From: JBKHBQ01 sp046542305
GTDB taxonomy: Bacteria > Bacteroidota > Bacteroidia > Bacteroidales > 4484-276
DNA length: 8,449 bases
Direction of reading: 5' to 3'
Assembly: GCA_046542305.1 (NCBI GenBank)
Contig: JBKHBQ010000174.1
Span: 1-8,449, forward strand
The translations under genes were made by a program, and so were the position numbers. Every line of letters starts with the position of its first letter. The stretch's first letter is position 1. This document shows positions 1 through 7,563 of this stretch, piece by piece. Below the pieces are notes generated by a model. That model had not been told where the DNA came from. It made no database searches and was given only the letters and a program-made list of their open reading frames with translations.

Positions 1-502
1 TAGGCCCGGCGATCAACTGCGGAAACATGAGGATGTACATGGCGTAATCCCACACCCTTTTCAGCGGTGCATGTACGCCACGGTACACATCCACCGAATA
101 GGTGAGCTTTTGGAAGGTAAAAAACGAGATCCCGATGGGCAGGACGATGGCCATCCACGACACCGGCTCCATTCCGAACCAGTCCAGCATGACATTTACA
201 TTATCGACCAAAAAGTTTGCGTACTTAAAATAAGCCAGCAGCCCCACATTCAGCACCACCGAAACCGCCAGCAAAATCCGCCTGGCCTTCCGGAGCGTGG
301 ATTTGTAAAGGAGATCCACCAGGTAAAAATCGATCACGATGGAAGCCAGTACGATAAAAATGAAATCGGGGGCACCCCAGGCATAGAAAAAGATGCTGAC
401 CAGCAGCGTAAAAATATTTTTCAGCTTCCGTGGAAGAAGATAGTAAATTACCAGAAAGGCAGGGAAGAAGTAGAGCAAAAACAAGCTGCTGCTGAATACC
501 AT
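1..502 (-). CDS. MBOAT-family membrane O-acyltransferase, AlgI-like (N-terminal part, cut by window edge)
   Basis: Reverse-strand translation from the ATG at 502-500 gives 167 residues with no stop before the window edge. It begins MVFSSSLFLLYFFPAFLV, followed by a KNIFTLL helix and an FYAWGAPDF motif near residues 39-47. Later come LPIGISFFTFQKLTYSVDVYRG (about 121-142, quoted here only to identify the motif) and MFPQLIAGP at 159-167. This is the usual N-terminal order of AlgI/DltB-type MBOAT proteins. About five hydrophobic segments can be seen (roughly 5-23, 30-56, 76-92, 115-130 and 152-165), so it is an inner-membrane protein. The family transfers acyl groups, typically acetyl, to extracellular polysaccharides, and usually works with a periplasmic AlgJ/AlgX-like partner. 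The catalytic His region and any partner gene would lie to the left of the window. The gene follows the large peptidase on the same strand after 79 bp. The start codon is favoured because family members begin with the same MVFSS sequence. The substrate cannot be inferred. Confidence 0.9.
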   Translation of the reverse strand, partial: MVFSSSLFLLYFFPAFLVIYYLLPRKLKNIFTLLVSIFFYAWGAPDFIFIVLASIVIDFYLVDLLYKSTLRKARRILLAVSVVLNVGLLAYFKYANFLVDNVNVMLDWFGMEPVSWMAIVLPIGISFFTFQKLTYSVDVYRGVHAPLKRVWDYAMYILMFPQLIAGP

Positions 503-531
503 CTTTCGTCGTTAATGTTTTTTGAAGGCTG

Positions 532-539
532 CAAATGTA
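532..539 (-). promoter_or_regulatory. Candidate -7 element of a Bacteroidota promoter for the MBOAT gene
   Basis: On the minus strand this reads TACATTTG, a full match to the Bacteroidota -7 consensus TAnnTTTG, 29 bases before the ATG at 502. No TTG -33 element is present at the expected 19-21 bp spacing, so the call is moderate. It is the only candidate in the 79-bp gap between the peptidase stop and this start. No rho-independent terminator is visible in that gap; there is only a 4-bp CCGG/CCGG stem with no T tract. Read-through from the peptidase gene is therefore also possible. Confidence 0.4.
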
Positions 540-581
540 AACATTAAGTTGTTGCTCCCGGCTGACCGGTGAAATTTGACA

Positions 582-3500
582 TTATTCCATCCGGATGAGT
601 TTGCCGGTTGCAGTTGAAATCCCATTGCTTACCTGGTAAATGTAAATCCCGGCGGGTGCAATGCGACCGGTATGATCGCGCCCGTTCCACCTGATTGTAC
701 CCGTTCCTTTTAATAAATGGCTTTTCACCAGTTGCCCACTCAAATCAAAAATTTTGATGGTTATCTGTTGTCCGACAGAACCTTTAACAGAAAAATTCAC
801 CTGCTCCCTGAACGGGTTCGGACTGGCCGTTACCTGCAGAAGCGGCTGATCAACATATTCCTGCTGCATCCCCACGATATAATCGCCGAGGTCGAAAAAC
901 TCAAGGATGCCGGTAAGGTATTCGATCCGCTGTTGCAGGGCGGTCTCGTCTCCCATCAGCCCAAACTCAAAAATCGATCCCACCGTTCTGAAGCCTGCAA
1001 TCTCGCGGGCTACAGCAGTATAATACATATCCGACCCGTCTACGCTCAAAACCGGGAAAGCTGCCGCCTGCGGGATCATATAGCAGGGAACCAGGTTGTA
1101 TTCACCTGAAAAATCAAAAACCATGTCCTGCGTAAACGTGCCGTCAATGCCGGTAAGCTGTTCGAACTCAAACCAGGAAACGGTTTCGATATCGAAGCCA
1201 AAACGCGGATGCACGATAGTTTGTGGCTGCATGTGCCAGGTAAGCGTGCCTTCCATGTAGAGGTTTCCGCCCTCGTCGAGGTAATCAGAAAGCCGTACGC
1301 CTTCATATTCCGAAAGCGCGGAATTGGAATAATAGGTTCCGAGGCAAACAAAAACCGAACGGTAAAGGCTGAGATCCGCAGGAAGCACATCCCCGGTATG
1401 GTAAAGCACTCCCAACTCATCCATAGCCTGCATAAAAGCATCCCTTGAGATCGTGTTTTGTGATTTGTTAAAAATCAGCACCGGGAATTGACCGATGGAC
1501 AGGGTGAATGCTTCGCCGGATGACAGTGAGCCATTGTAGTTTACCAGCAACTGGAATTCCGCTTCATGCGAGATGGGTGTAGCCGAATCCACCGTAACTG
1601 AATACACCAGTTGTATACTTTCTCCTGCATTCACCTCATCGATGTTGATCACAGGATTGTTAATAGTGATGTACTGATCGGAGCAGGAAAATACAGCTTC
1701 CACATCCACAGCACCTGCATGCCCGTTATTGGCAATTTCGATGATCAGATCTGTGGTTTCGCCCGGGTCGAGCTTGAAATTATCGTTGTCATCCACATGA
1801 TAATCCTGCATATTAAGCTTCGGGGCAAAGGATGTAAAACTAAGGGTGCCCGTCCAGTCGGCCTCATCAGACGACAACTCAACATCTCCCACAAAAGTGT
1901 AATGATCGGGGCAGGTAGTATGCACCGTTACCGTAAAGGCATCTTCGATGGTGATTTCCTCCCCTGCAGAAAGGCTTCCGAATGCTTCGTGTCCATCGCT
2001 GATCTCCAGGTAAGGATCATCGTCATTCAGGATGATCTCCACATTGTGAAATGCAGAGGAATAGATATTTTTTACAGTTACATCCACGGCAACCTCTTCA
2101 CCGATTTGCACGATTTGATCCGCTCCCCCATCGATCTGAAAATTAAAAATCAGTCCGTCTGAAAACAAAAACTTCCTTGTTTCGGCTACCCGGTGTGCAT
2201 CGGTAGCCCGGATGCAGAGGTTGTAAATGCGGTCGTCCATTTCGGGCACCCCCGACAAAAGTCCGTCGGGCGAAAGCTCCAGGTATGCAGGAGGCGCCTC
2301 CGGGATGAGGGCGTAGGCACCGTGGGCGGGAAGTATATTTGTGCCTGCAGTGCCAATCATCTTGTAAGAGGACTCGTCGCCCGCCGAAACGCCGGCATTC
2401 CAGATCACATTTTCGTCGAGCTGTATGTCGTTGTAATAAAACTCAACCCTGCCATCGGGATAAAGCATGATGGCAAATTCGCCGTGGCCGACAGTTTCTT
2501 CAAAATACGTCAACGGCTGATTCCACCTGAAGGCGGCATAGGTTTCGTCGCCCTCATACCACATCGCATCCCTGCTTTTGGTGCCGGGATAGTATTTCAC
2601 GGGTTTGAACAGAAAGGCCGACACCATTTTCACTTTTTTGAACAGCAGGTGGGCGTCCTTGTAATAAGGCCATGGATAAATATCTTCGCCGAACATCAGG
2701 AATCCGTCGCGGTGCATGTACACTTTGTTGAAATCTTCGCCATACAGCGGGAAATCAAATTCTATCTCCTGCTCGGCCCAGCGTTCATACATGGGTTCGG
2801 GCTGCAGTTCCACCTCGTCGATCACCGGAAAATCCGACGAAAACATCTGCTGGTGATAAACCGCCGGCATGTCCCATGAATATGGCGCCGTGCCGCCGGA
2901 AGCCTGCATCTGCTGCTGGTAGTTTACACCTGAAACAGCCGCGGGGAGTTCTTCATTTTCGATCTGTACCTTATCAAAATTCACCTCATGAACCACCGCC
3001 AGCCTTGTGGTAGAATTCTGGCGCAGCGGCACATTTTCCTCCGGGCAGTGAATTTCCAGTCCTCCCGCATGGTAATCCATCACCGAATAGCTGACGATCT
3101 CGCCCGTTCCCATGTTATCGGGATCGTCTTCGTTGATGACCAGGAAAAACTTAACCGGCACACCCGGGGTAACATAGCTGAGCAGCGGCGTAAGGTCGAG
3201 GCCGATCTCGATGGTTTTGTTGGCCGGATCCTCTCTCCCGCCCTGCATATATTGGTGTCCGCCCTGGAAATCAAATACAGGAAAGCCGAGCAGGTGCTCC
3301 GGACGCGAGGCAGAAGTATCGGCGGAAACACCCGCCATAATGCGGATCTTCTCGCGCGAGTCGTGTTTCAGGGTGAGCTTTATGGTAAGTCCGGGTGAAT
3401 AATCCTCATTCACATCCAGCACATGCACGGCATGGTTCCAGATGCCGCCCTCACCCAGCCGGTCGGCCAGTGTCTTGTACATCATATAGCAAAAACCCGA

Positions 3501-4391
3501 ATCGGCCCAGGTGTCGCCATAGCTGTTCACAAATTTAAACCCGCCGATCTCCCAATCCTTCATATCCACCACCCCGTCCTTGTTCAGGTCGATATGGTTG
3601 GTAAACTGTCCGTCTTCGTTGTAATCATATCGGATGCTGTCGTTATAGCCCACGATGGTCATGGCGTGGGTGGGCACGGAGCCCGAAAACTCAGCCATCA
3701 CGAACTTACCGGCCTCGGGGCTTTCCGGGGGCAGGTTTTGGTAGTTCCACGGGCTGGTCGCATAAAAGCTGGCGATCCCTCCTGTTTCAGCGCCTTCCAG
3801 GTGGTTGTGCAACCAGTGTTTCAGTGTAAGCAAACCCTCCTCGTCGTCCACAATGATCTGGCTTACACTGCTGATCCGGTTGTGCATGGCATGATAATAC
3901 AGATCGTAACCACTTACCCATTCGTTGCCAATTTCAAGCGCCATGCCGCCATATTCATAAACTGTTGGGGTACCAAGGGTTTTCAGAATTTCGAAGCTGT
4001 GCAGGTAGCTCACCCCGAAATCGCCCCAGCCATTGTTTTGAAAATTATAGGTGAAATGCGTGGGATACTGATAAATGGAGGTGTCAGCAGGCAGTGCGCG
4101 TGCACGGTTGATCTCATAGGTAAAATTGTATCCCACACCGGCGGCCTGACCGCACGAGGCAGCCTCCTGACTGAATACCGGCCGCAGATACGGCTGCTGT
4201 GAATTGTCGATCCACCAGGGAAGATCCATCCGCTTAGCGGCTTCAGGCAGGAATAGCTCGGGCAATTCCGATAAGGCGGCGGCATCTTCGGGCGTAAGTT
4301 CGAATTCACCTGCATTTTGCTGCCGGTTTTGGGTAAATCCCGAACAAGAGATCAGCATAAAAAAAACAAGAAGACGCAACATGATTTTCAT
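582..4391 (-). CDS. Secreted C1A-like cysteine peptidase, multidomain, with T9SS type A C-terminal sorting domain
   Basis: 1269 residues, numbered from the ATG at 4391. The open frame continues upstream to a TTG at 4430, but the ATG start puts a normal signal peptide (MKIMLRLLVFFMLISC) first, so I prefer it. Papain-type motifs: Gln75 and Cys80 in SQEAASCGQA, His242 in THAMTIVGYND, and Asn289 in VNSYGDTWADSGF. A calcium-loop-like insert (268-279) lies between His and Asn. An Ig-like (He_PIG-type) domain starts at SGGTAPYSW (498-506) and resumes at LELSPDGLLSGVP (704-716), with a nested beta-sandwich at about 508-702. Two Ig/CARDB-like domains follow (about 748-852 and 854-967, the second with DDNDNFKLDPGE), then a ThuA/glutamine-amidotransferase-like fold (about 969-1167). 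The sorting domain occupies about 1187-1269, with SPNPF, WNGRD, APAGIYIYQV and GKLIR. The protein is probably exported by Sec, then moved across the outer membrane by T9SS and anchored or released at the surface. Proteolysis is likely, the substrate is unknown, and no immunity or partner gene is adjacent. LISC also resembles a lipobox. Confidence 0.9.
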   Translation of the reverse strand: MKIMLRLLVFFMLISCSGFTQNRQQNAGEFELTPEDAAALSELPELFLPEAAKRMDLPWWIDNSQQPYLRPVFSQEAASCGQAAGVGYNFTYEINRARALPADTSIYQYPTHFTYNFQNNGWGDFGVSYLHSFEILKTLGTPTVYEYGGMALEIGNEWVSGYDLYYHAMHNRISSVSQIIVDDEEGLLTLKHWLHNHLEGAETGGIASFYATSPWNYQNLPPESPEAGKFVMAEFSGSVPTHAMTIVGYNDSIRYDYNEDGQFTNHIDLNKDGVVDMKDWEIGGFKFVNSYGDTWADSGFCYMMYKTLADRLGEGGIWNHAVHVLDVNEDYSPGLTIKLTLKHDSREKIRIMAGVSADTSASRPEHLLGFPVFDFQGGHQYMQGGREDPANKTIEIGLDLTPLLSYVTPGVPVKFFLVINEDDPDNMGTGEIVSYSVMDYHAGGLEIHCPEENVPLRQNSTTRLAVVHEVNFDKVQIENEELPAAVSGVNYQQQMQASGGTAPYSWDMPAVYHQQMFSSDFPVIDEVELQPEPMYERWAEQEIEFDFPLYGEDFNKVYMHRDGFLMFGEDIYPWPYYKDAHLLFKKVKMVSAFLFKPVKYYPGTKSRDAMWYEGDETYAAFRWNQPLTYFEETVGHGEFAIMLYPDGRVEFYYNDIQLDENVIWNAGVSAGDESSYKMIGTAGTNILPAHGAYALIPEAPPAYLELSPDGLLSGVPEMDDRIYNLCIRATDAHRVAETRKFLFSDGLIFNFQIDGGADQIVQIGEEVAVDVTVKNIYSSAFHNVEIILNDDDPYLEISDGHEAFGSLSAGEEITIEDAFTVTVHTTCPDHYTFVGDVELSSDEADWTGTLSFTSFAPKLNMQDYHVDDNDNFKLDPGETTDLIIEIANNGHAGAVDVEAVFSCSDQYITINNPVINIDEVNAGESIQLVYSVTVDSATPISHEAEFQLLVNYNGSLSSGEAFTLSIGQFPVLIFNKSQNTISRDAFMQAMDELGVLYHTGDVLPADLSLYRSVFVCLGTYYSNSALSEYEGVRLSDYLDEGGNLYMEGTLTWHMQPQTIVHPRFGFDIETVSWFEFEQLTGIDGTFTQDMVFDFSGEYNLVPCYMIPQAAAFPVLSVDGSDMYYTAVAREIAGFRTVGSIFEFGLMGDETALQQRIEYLTGILEFFDLGDYIVGMQQEYVDQPLLQVTASPNPFREQVNFSVKGSVGQQITIKIFDLSGQLVKSHLLKGTGTIRWNGRDHTGRIAPAGIYIYQVSNGISTATGKLIRME

Positions 4392-4478
4392 GATCTGGAA
4401 CTTTATGATGGTATACGTGTTTTTATTCAATAAAAATACAAAGGCAGTACCAACCGCCGGAAATCATTAAGTATTTGG

Positions 4479-4486
4479 CAAATGTA
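4479..4486 (-). promoter_or_regulatory. Candidate -7 element of a Bacteroidota promoter for the large peptidase gene
   Basis: The minus strand reads TACATTTG, a full TAnnTTTG match, within a 12-base string (4478-4489) that is identical to the one upstream of the MBOAT gene. It lies about 90 bases before the preferred ATG at 4391 and about 50 before the alternative TTG at 4430, so the leader would be roughly 80 nt. No TTG is found at the -33 position, so only half of the promoter is supported. Confidence 0.4.
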
Positions 4487-4636
4487 AACCAGTTAACGGC
4501 AGCACGCTAAGGAAATTGCAGATTAGTGTGAGGCATTCCTGCACTTTTTTAGTTCACAGCCATCCTTCAGATTTTTGCTAATATTGCAATAATTATTTAA
4601 TGATAAGGTTTAACAGATCGATAAACAACAGATATT

Positions 4637-4641
4637 GAGGA
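4637..4641 (+). promoter_or_regulatory. Ribosome binding site that favours the TTG start of uvrA at 4647
   Basis: GAGGA lies five bases before the TTG at 4647. It is the only good Shine-Dalgarno match near the beginning of the uvrA frame. The in-frame TTG at 4635 has no such sequence upstream and would overlap this site. It therefore decides between the two TTG candidates in favour of 4647. Confidence 0.5.
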
Positions 4642-4646
4642 TCAAC

Positions 4647-7562
4647 TTGAAGCAAGAAGACACACATATTGGTCACAACCCGGAAAGCCCCGGAGAAAGC
4701 GAATTAAGTGCCGATGCCAGCCTGGAGGTTTTCGGCGCCCGGGTGCATAACCTTAAAAACATCGACGTAAAAATTCCGCGCAACAAGCTGGTGGTGATCA
4801 CCGGGCTGAGCGGCAGCGGGAAATCTTCACTGGCCTTCGACACCATTTACGCCGAAGGCCAGCGCCGCTACATGGAAACCTTTTCGGCCTATGCCCGCCA
4901 GTTTATTGGCAACATGGAGCGTCCCGACGTGGACAAGATCGACGGCTTGAGCCCGGTGATCTCCATCGAACAGAAAACCGTCAACAAAAATCCGCGCTCC
5001 ACTGTTGGCACCATTACGGAGGTTTACGATTTCCTGCGGCTGCTTTACGCACGTATCGGCGAGGCCTATTCGTACAATACCGGCGAAAAGATGGTGCGCT
5101 ACACCGAAAAACAGATCATCGATCTGGTAATGGAAGGCTACGGCGGCAAAGGCGTAAACATCCTGGCCCCGGTGGTGAAAGCGCGAAAAGGGCATTACCG
5201 TGAATTGTTCGAGCAGGTGCGCAAGCAGGGATTCCTGAAGGTGAGGGTGGATGGCGAGATCCGCGACCTGGAATTCGGCATGAAGGTGGACCGCTACAAA
5301 ACCCACGACATCGAAGTGGTGGTAGACCGGGTAAAGATCAGTGAAGAAGTGCGCGAACGCGTCACCAAATCAGTACAAACGGCGCTGAAATTCGGCAAGG
5401 GCGTGATGATGATCCACGATCCCGAAGCCGGGAAGGTAAGGCATTACAGCCGGCTGCTGATGTGTCCTACCACGGGATTGTCCTACGACGAACCCGAACC
5501 CAACACCTTTTCGTTCAACTCCCCCTACGGCGCCTGCCCGCACTGCAACGGCCTGGGTGAAGTGTCGGAGATCGATTTTAAAAAAGTGATCCCCAACGAC
5601 AAGCTTAGCATTAAAAAAGGTGGCATCGCCCCGCTGGGCGAATACAAGAACAACTGGATATTCAGGCAGGTGGAGGCCATCGGCGACAAATACGGCTTCG
5701 ACCTCAACACACCCATCAGCGATATTCCGAAGGAAGGACTCACCACCATCCTGTACGGCTCCGACGAGGTGATCCATGTTAAAAACGACTACCTCGGCGT
5801 TACCTCAACCTATTCGCTGAATTTCGAGGGCGTGATCAATTTCATCCTGAACCAGGACGAAGAAAATGCGAGCAAATCCCTGCGCCGCTGGGTGGGAAGC
5901 TTTATGAACCGGGTGCCGTGCCCCGAATGCCATGGCGCCCGGCTGAAAACGGAATCGCTGCATTTCAGGGTGAACGAAAAAAATATCGCCGAACTGGCCA
6001 ACATCGACCTGATCGAACTGAAAAAATGGATCGACCACCTGCCACAGCATCTCGGGGAGCGCGACCTGCGCATTGCACGTGAGATCATCCGCGAGATCAG
6101 CAGCCGCATCAGCTTCCTGCTGGAGGTGGGCCTCGACTATATCACCCTCAACCGGACCTCGCGCAGCCTTTCCGGCGGCGAATCGCAACGCATCCGGCTG
6201 GCCACGCAGATCGGCTCGCAGCTTACCGGTGTGCTCTACATCCTTGACGAGCCCAGCATCGGGCTGCACCAGCGCGACAACCGCCGCCTGATCGATGCGC
6301 TGAAGGATCTGCGTGACATCGGTAATTCGGTAATCGTAGTGGAACACGACAAGGAGATGATCCTCTCGTCGGATTACATTGTAGACATCGGCCCCGGCGC
6401 CGGCCGCAAAGGCGGACACATTGTGGGACAGGGAACCCCCGCCGAAATGCTGCACTGCAATACCATCACCTGCCAATACCTCGGCGGCGAAAAAGAAATT
6501 GCCGTACCGGACGAAAGACGTAAAGGCAACGGAAAATCCATCACACTCATCGGCGCCACAGGCAACAACCTGAAAAAGGTAGACCTCCGGCTGCCCCTGG
6601 GGAAACTGGTCTGCATCACCGGCGTATCGGGAAGCGGAAAATCTTCGCTCATCAACGAAACACTCTACCCGATCCTGAGCGCACATTTCTACAGGTCAGA
6701 AAAAAGGCCCCTGCCCTACGGCTCCATCGAAGGACTCGACAACGTCGACAAGGTGATCGAGATCGACCAATCGCCCATCGGACGCACACCACGTTCCAAC
6801 CCGGCCACTTACACCAAAGTGTTCGACGAGATCAGGAAACTCTATGGCGCGCTGCCCGAATCACTGATCCGCGGATACAAGCCCGGACGCTTTTCGTTCA
6901 ACGTGAAGGGCGGCAGGTGCGAAACCTGCAAGGGTGCCGGTGTGCGCGTGATCGAGATGAACTTCCTGCCCGATGTGCAGGTGCCTTGTGAGGATTGCTA
7001 CGGCAAACGCTACAACCGCGAAACGCTGGAAGTGCGATACAAGGGCAAATCCATCAACGATGTGCTGAACATGACCATCAACCAGTCGGTGGAATTCTTC
7101 GAAAACATCCCGCAAATCATTCAGAAGATCAAAACCCTGCAGGATGTGGGCCTGGGTTACATCACCCTGGGACAGCAGTCCACCACCCTCTCGGGCGGAG
7201 AGGCGCAGCGCGTAAAACTCGCCGCAGAGCTTTCGAAACGCGACACCGGCAAAACCATGTACATCCTCGATGAGCCCACCACCGGCCTGCATTTTGAAGA
7301 TGTGAAGGTGCTGCTGGAGGTGCTCAACAAACTCGTCGACAAAGGAAATACCGTGCTGGTGATCGAACACAACCTCGACGTGATCAAGGTAGCCGACCAT
7401 ATCGTGGATGTAGGCCCCGAAGGCGGCATCCGTGGCGGAAAAATCATCAGCGAAGGCACTCCCGAAGAGGTGAGCCTCCACAAGAAAAGCTACACCGCGC
7501 AATTCCTTAAAGAAGAATTGAACAACGGAGAAAAGAATTCATCAGGAAGAAAAAATAAATGA
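4647..7562 (+). CDS. uvrA: UvrABC system protein A, excinuclease ABC damage-recognition ATPase
   Basis: 971 residues from the TTG at 4647 (975 if TTG 4635 is used), close to the ~940 typical of UvrA. The protein recognises bulky DNA lesions as a dimer and loads UvrB in nucleotide excision repair in the cytoplasm. It has two ABC ATPase modules. Module 1: Walker A GLSGSGKSS (53-61), signature LSGGESQR (508-515), Walker B ILDEPSIGLHQRDN (532-545). Module 2: Walker A GVSGSGKSS (659-667), signature LSGGEAQR (848-855), Walker B ILDEPTTGLHFED (873-885). The second zinc finger is complete (Cys758, 761, 781, 784). The first has Cys273, Cys297 and Cys300 but Thr276 where the second Cys is expected. A further CPEC pair is at 425-428. 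No ATG occurs in frame before about residue 76, well inside the conserved N-terminus, so a non-ATG start is required. The stop is one base before the next gene, indicating an operon. Identity is very secure; the exact start is less so. Confidence 0.97.
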   Translation: MKQEDTHIGHNPESPGESELSADASLEVFGARVHNLKNIDVKIPRNKLVVITGLSGSGKSSLAFDTIYAEGQRRYMETFSAYARQFIGNMERPDVDKIDGLSPVISIEQKTVNKNPRSTVGTITEVYDFLRLLYARIGEAYSYNTGEKMVRYTEKQIIDLVMEGYGGKGVNILAPVVKARKGHYRELFEQVRKQGFLKVRVDGEIRDLEFGMKVDRYKTHDIEVVVDRVKISEEVRERVTKSVQTALKFGKGVMMIHDPEAGKVRHYSRLLMCPTTGLSYDEPEPNTFSFNSPYGACPHCNGLGEVSEIDFKKVIPNDKLSIKKGGIAPLGEYKNNWIFRQVEAIGDKYGFDLNTPISDIPKEGLTTILYGSDEVIHVKNDYLGVTSTYSLNFEGVINFILNQDEENASKSLRRWVGSFMNRVPCPECHGARLKTESLHFRVNEKNIAELANIDLIELKKWIDHLPQHLGERDLRIAREIIREISSRISFLLEVGLDYITLNRTSRSLSGGESQRIRLATQIGSQLTGVLYILDEPSIGLHQRDNRRLIDALKDLRDIGNSVIVVEHDKEMILSSDYIVDIGPGAGRKGGHIVGQGTPAEMLHCNTITCQYLGGEKEIAVPDERRKGNGKSITLIGATGNNLKKVDLRLPLGKLVCITGVSGSGKSSLINETLYPILSAHFYRSEKRPLPYGSIEGLDNVDKVIEIDQSPIGRTPRSNPATYTKVFDEIRKLYGALPESLIRGYKPGRFSFNVKGGRCETCKGAGVRVIEMNFLPDVQVPCEDCYGKRYNRETLEVRYKGKSINDVLNMTINQSVEFFENIPQIIQKIKTLQDVGLGYITLGQQSTTLSGGEAQRVKLAAELSKRDTGKTMYILDEPTTGLHFEDVKVLLEVLNKLVDKGNTVLVIEHNLDVIKVADHIVDVGPEGGIRGGKIISEGTPEEVSLHKKSYTAQFLKEELNNGEKNSSGRKNK

Positions 7563-7563
7563 T

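Larger units (their letters stand above)
4431..4646. other. Divergent intergenic region between the peptidase gene and uvrA
   Basis: This AT-rich gap separates the leftward peptidase gene from rightward uvrA and must hold both promoters. The minus-strand candidate is described separately. On the plus strand the best -7-like strings each have one mismatch to TAnnTTTG: TAATATTG at 4579-4586 and GATTTTTG at 4570-4577. Neither has a clear TTG at -33, so the uvrA promoter is not firmly located. AACAGAT occurs twice, at 4612-4618 and 4627-4633, with starts 15 bases apart. An 8-base palindrome ATTGCAAT lies at 4583-4590. I see no small gene, RNA or terminator hairpin. No E. coli-type LexA box (CTGT-N8-ACAG) is apparent. 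Confidence 0.5.

Noticed and set aside
71..547. Open frame of 158 codons on the plus strand
   Set aside because: It is antisense to the MBOAT gene, whose reverse-strand translation has clear family motifs and membrane segments. The plus-strand product is rich in His, Gln and charged residues with no recognisable motif.
553..575. Possible terminator hairpin between the peptidase and MBOAT genes
   Set aside because: Only a 4-bp CCGG/CCGG stem with a TCAG loop is present, without a T tract on the transcribed strand.
3423..4202. Open frame of 259 codons on the plus strand opposite the peptidase gene
   Set aside because: The opposite strand holds the catalytic Cys, His and Asn motifs of the peptidase. 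The plus-strand frame is explained by codon bias and shows no domain.
5805..6686. Open frame of 293 codons on the minus strand inside uvrA
   Set aside because: It lies entirely over the conserved UvrA signature and Walker motifs. Long antisense frames are expected in GC-rich coding sequence, and the product shows no family features.
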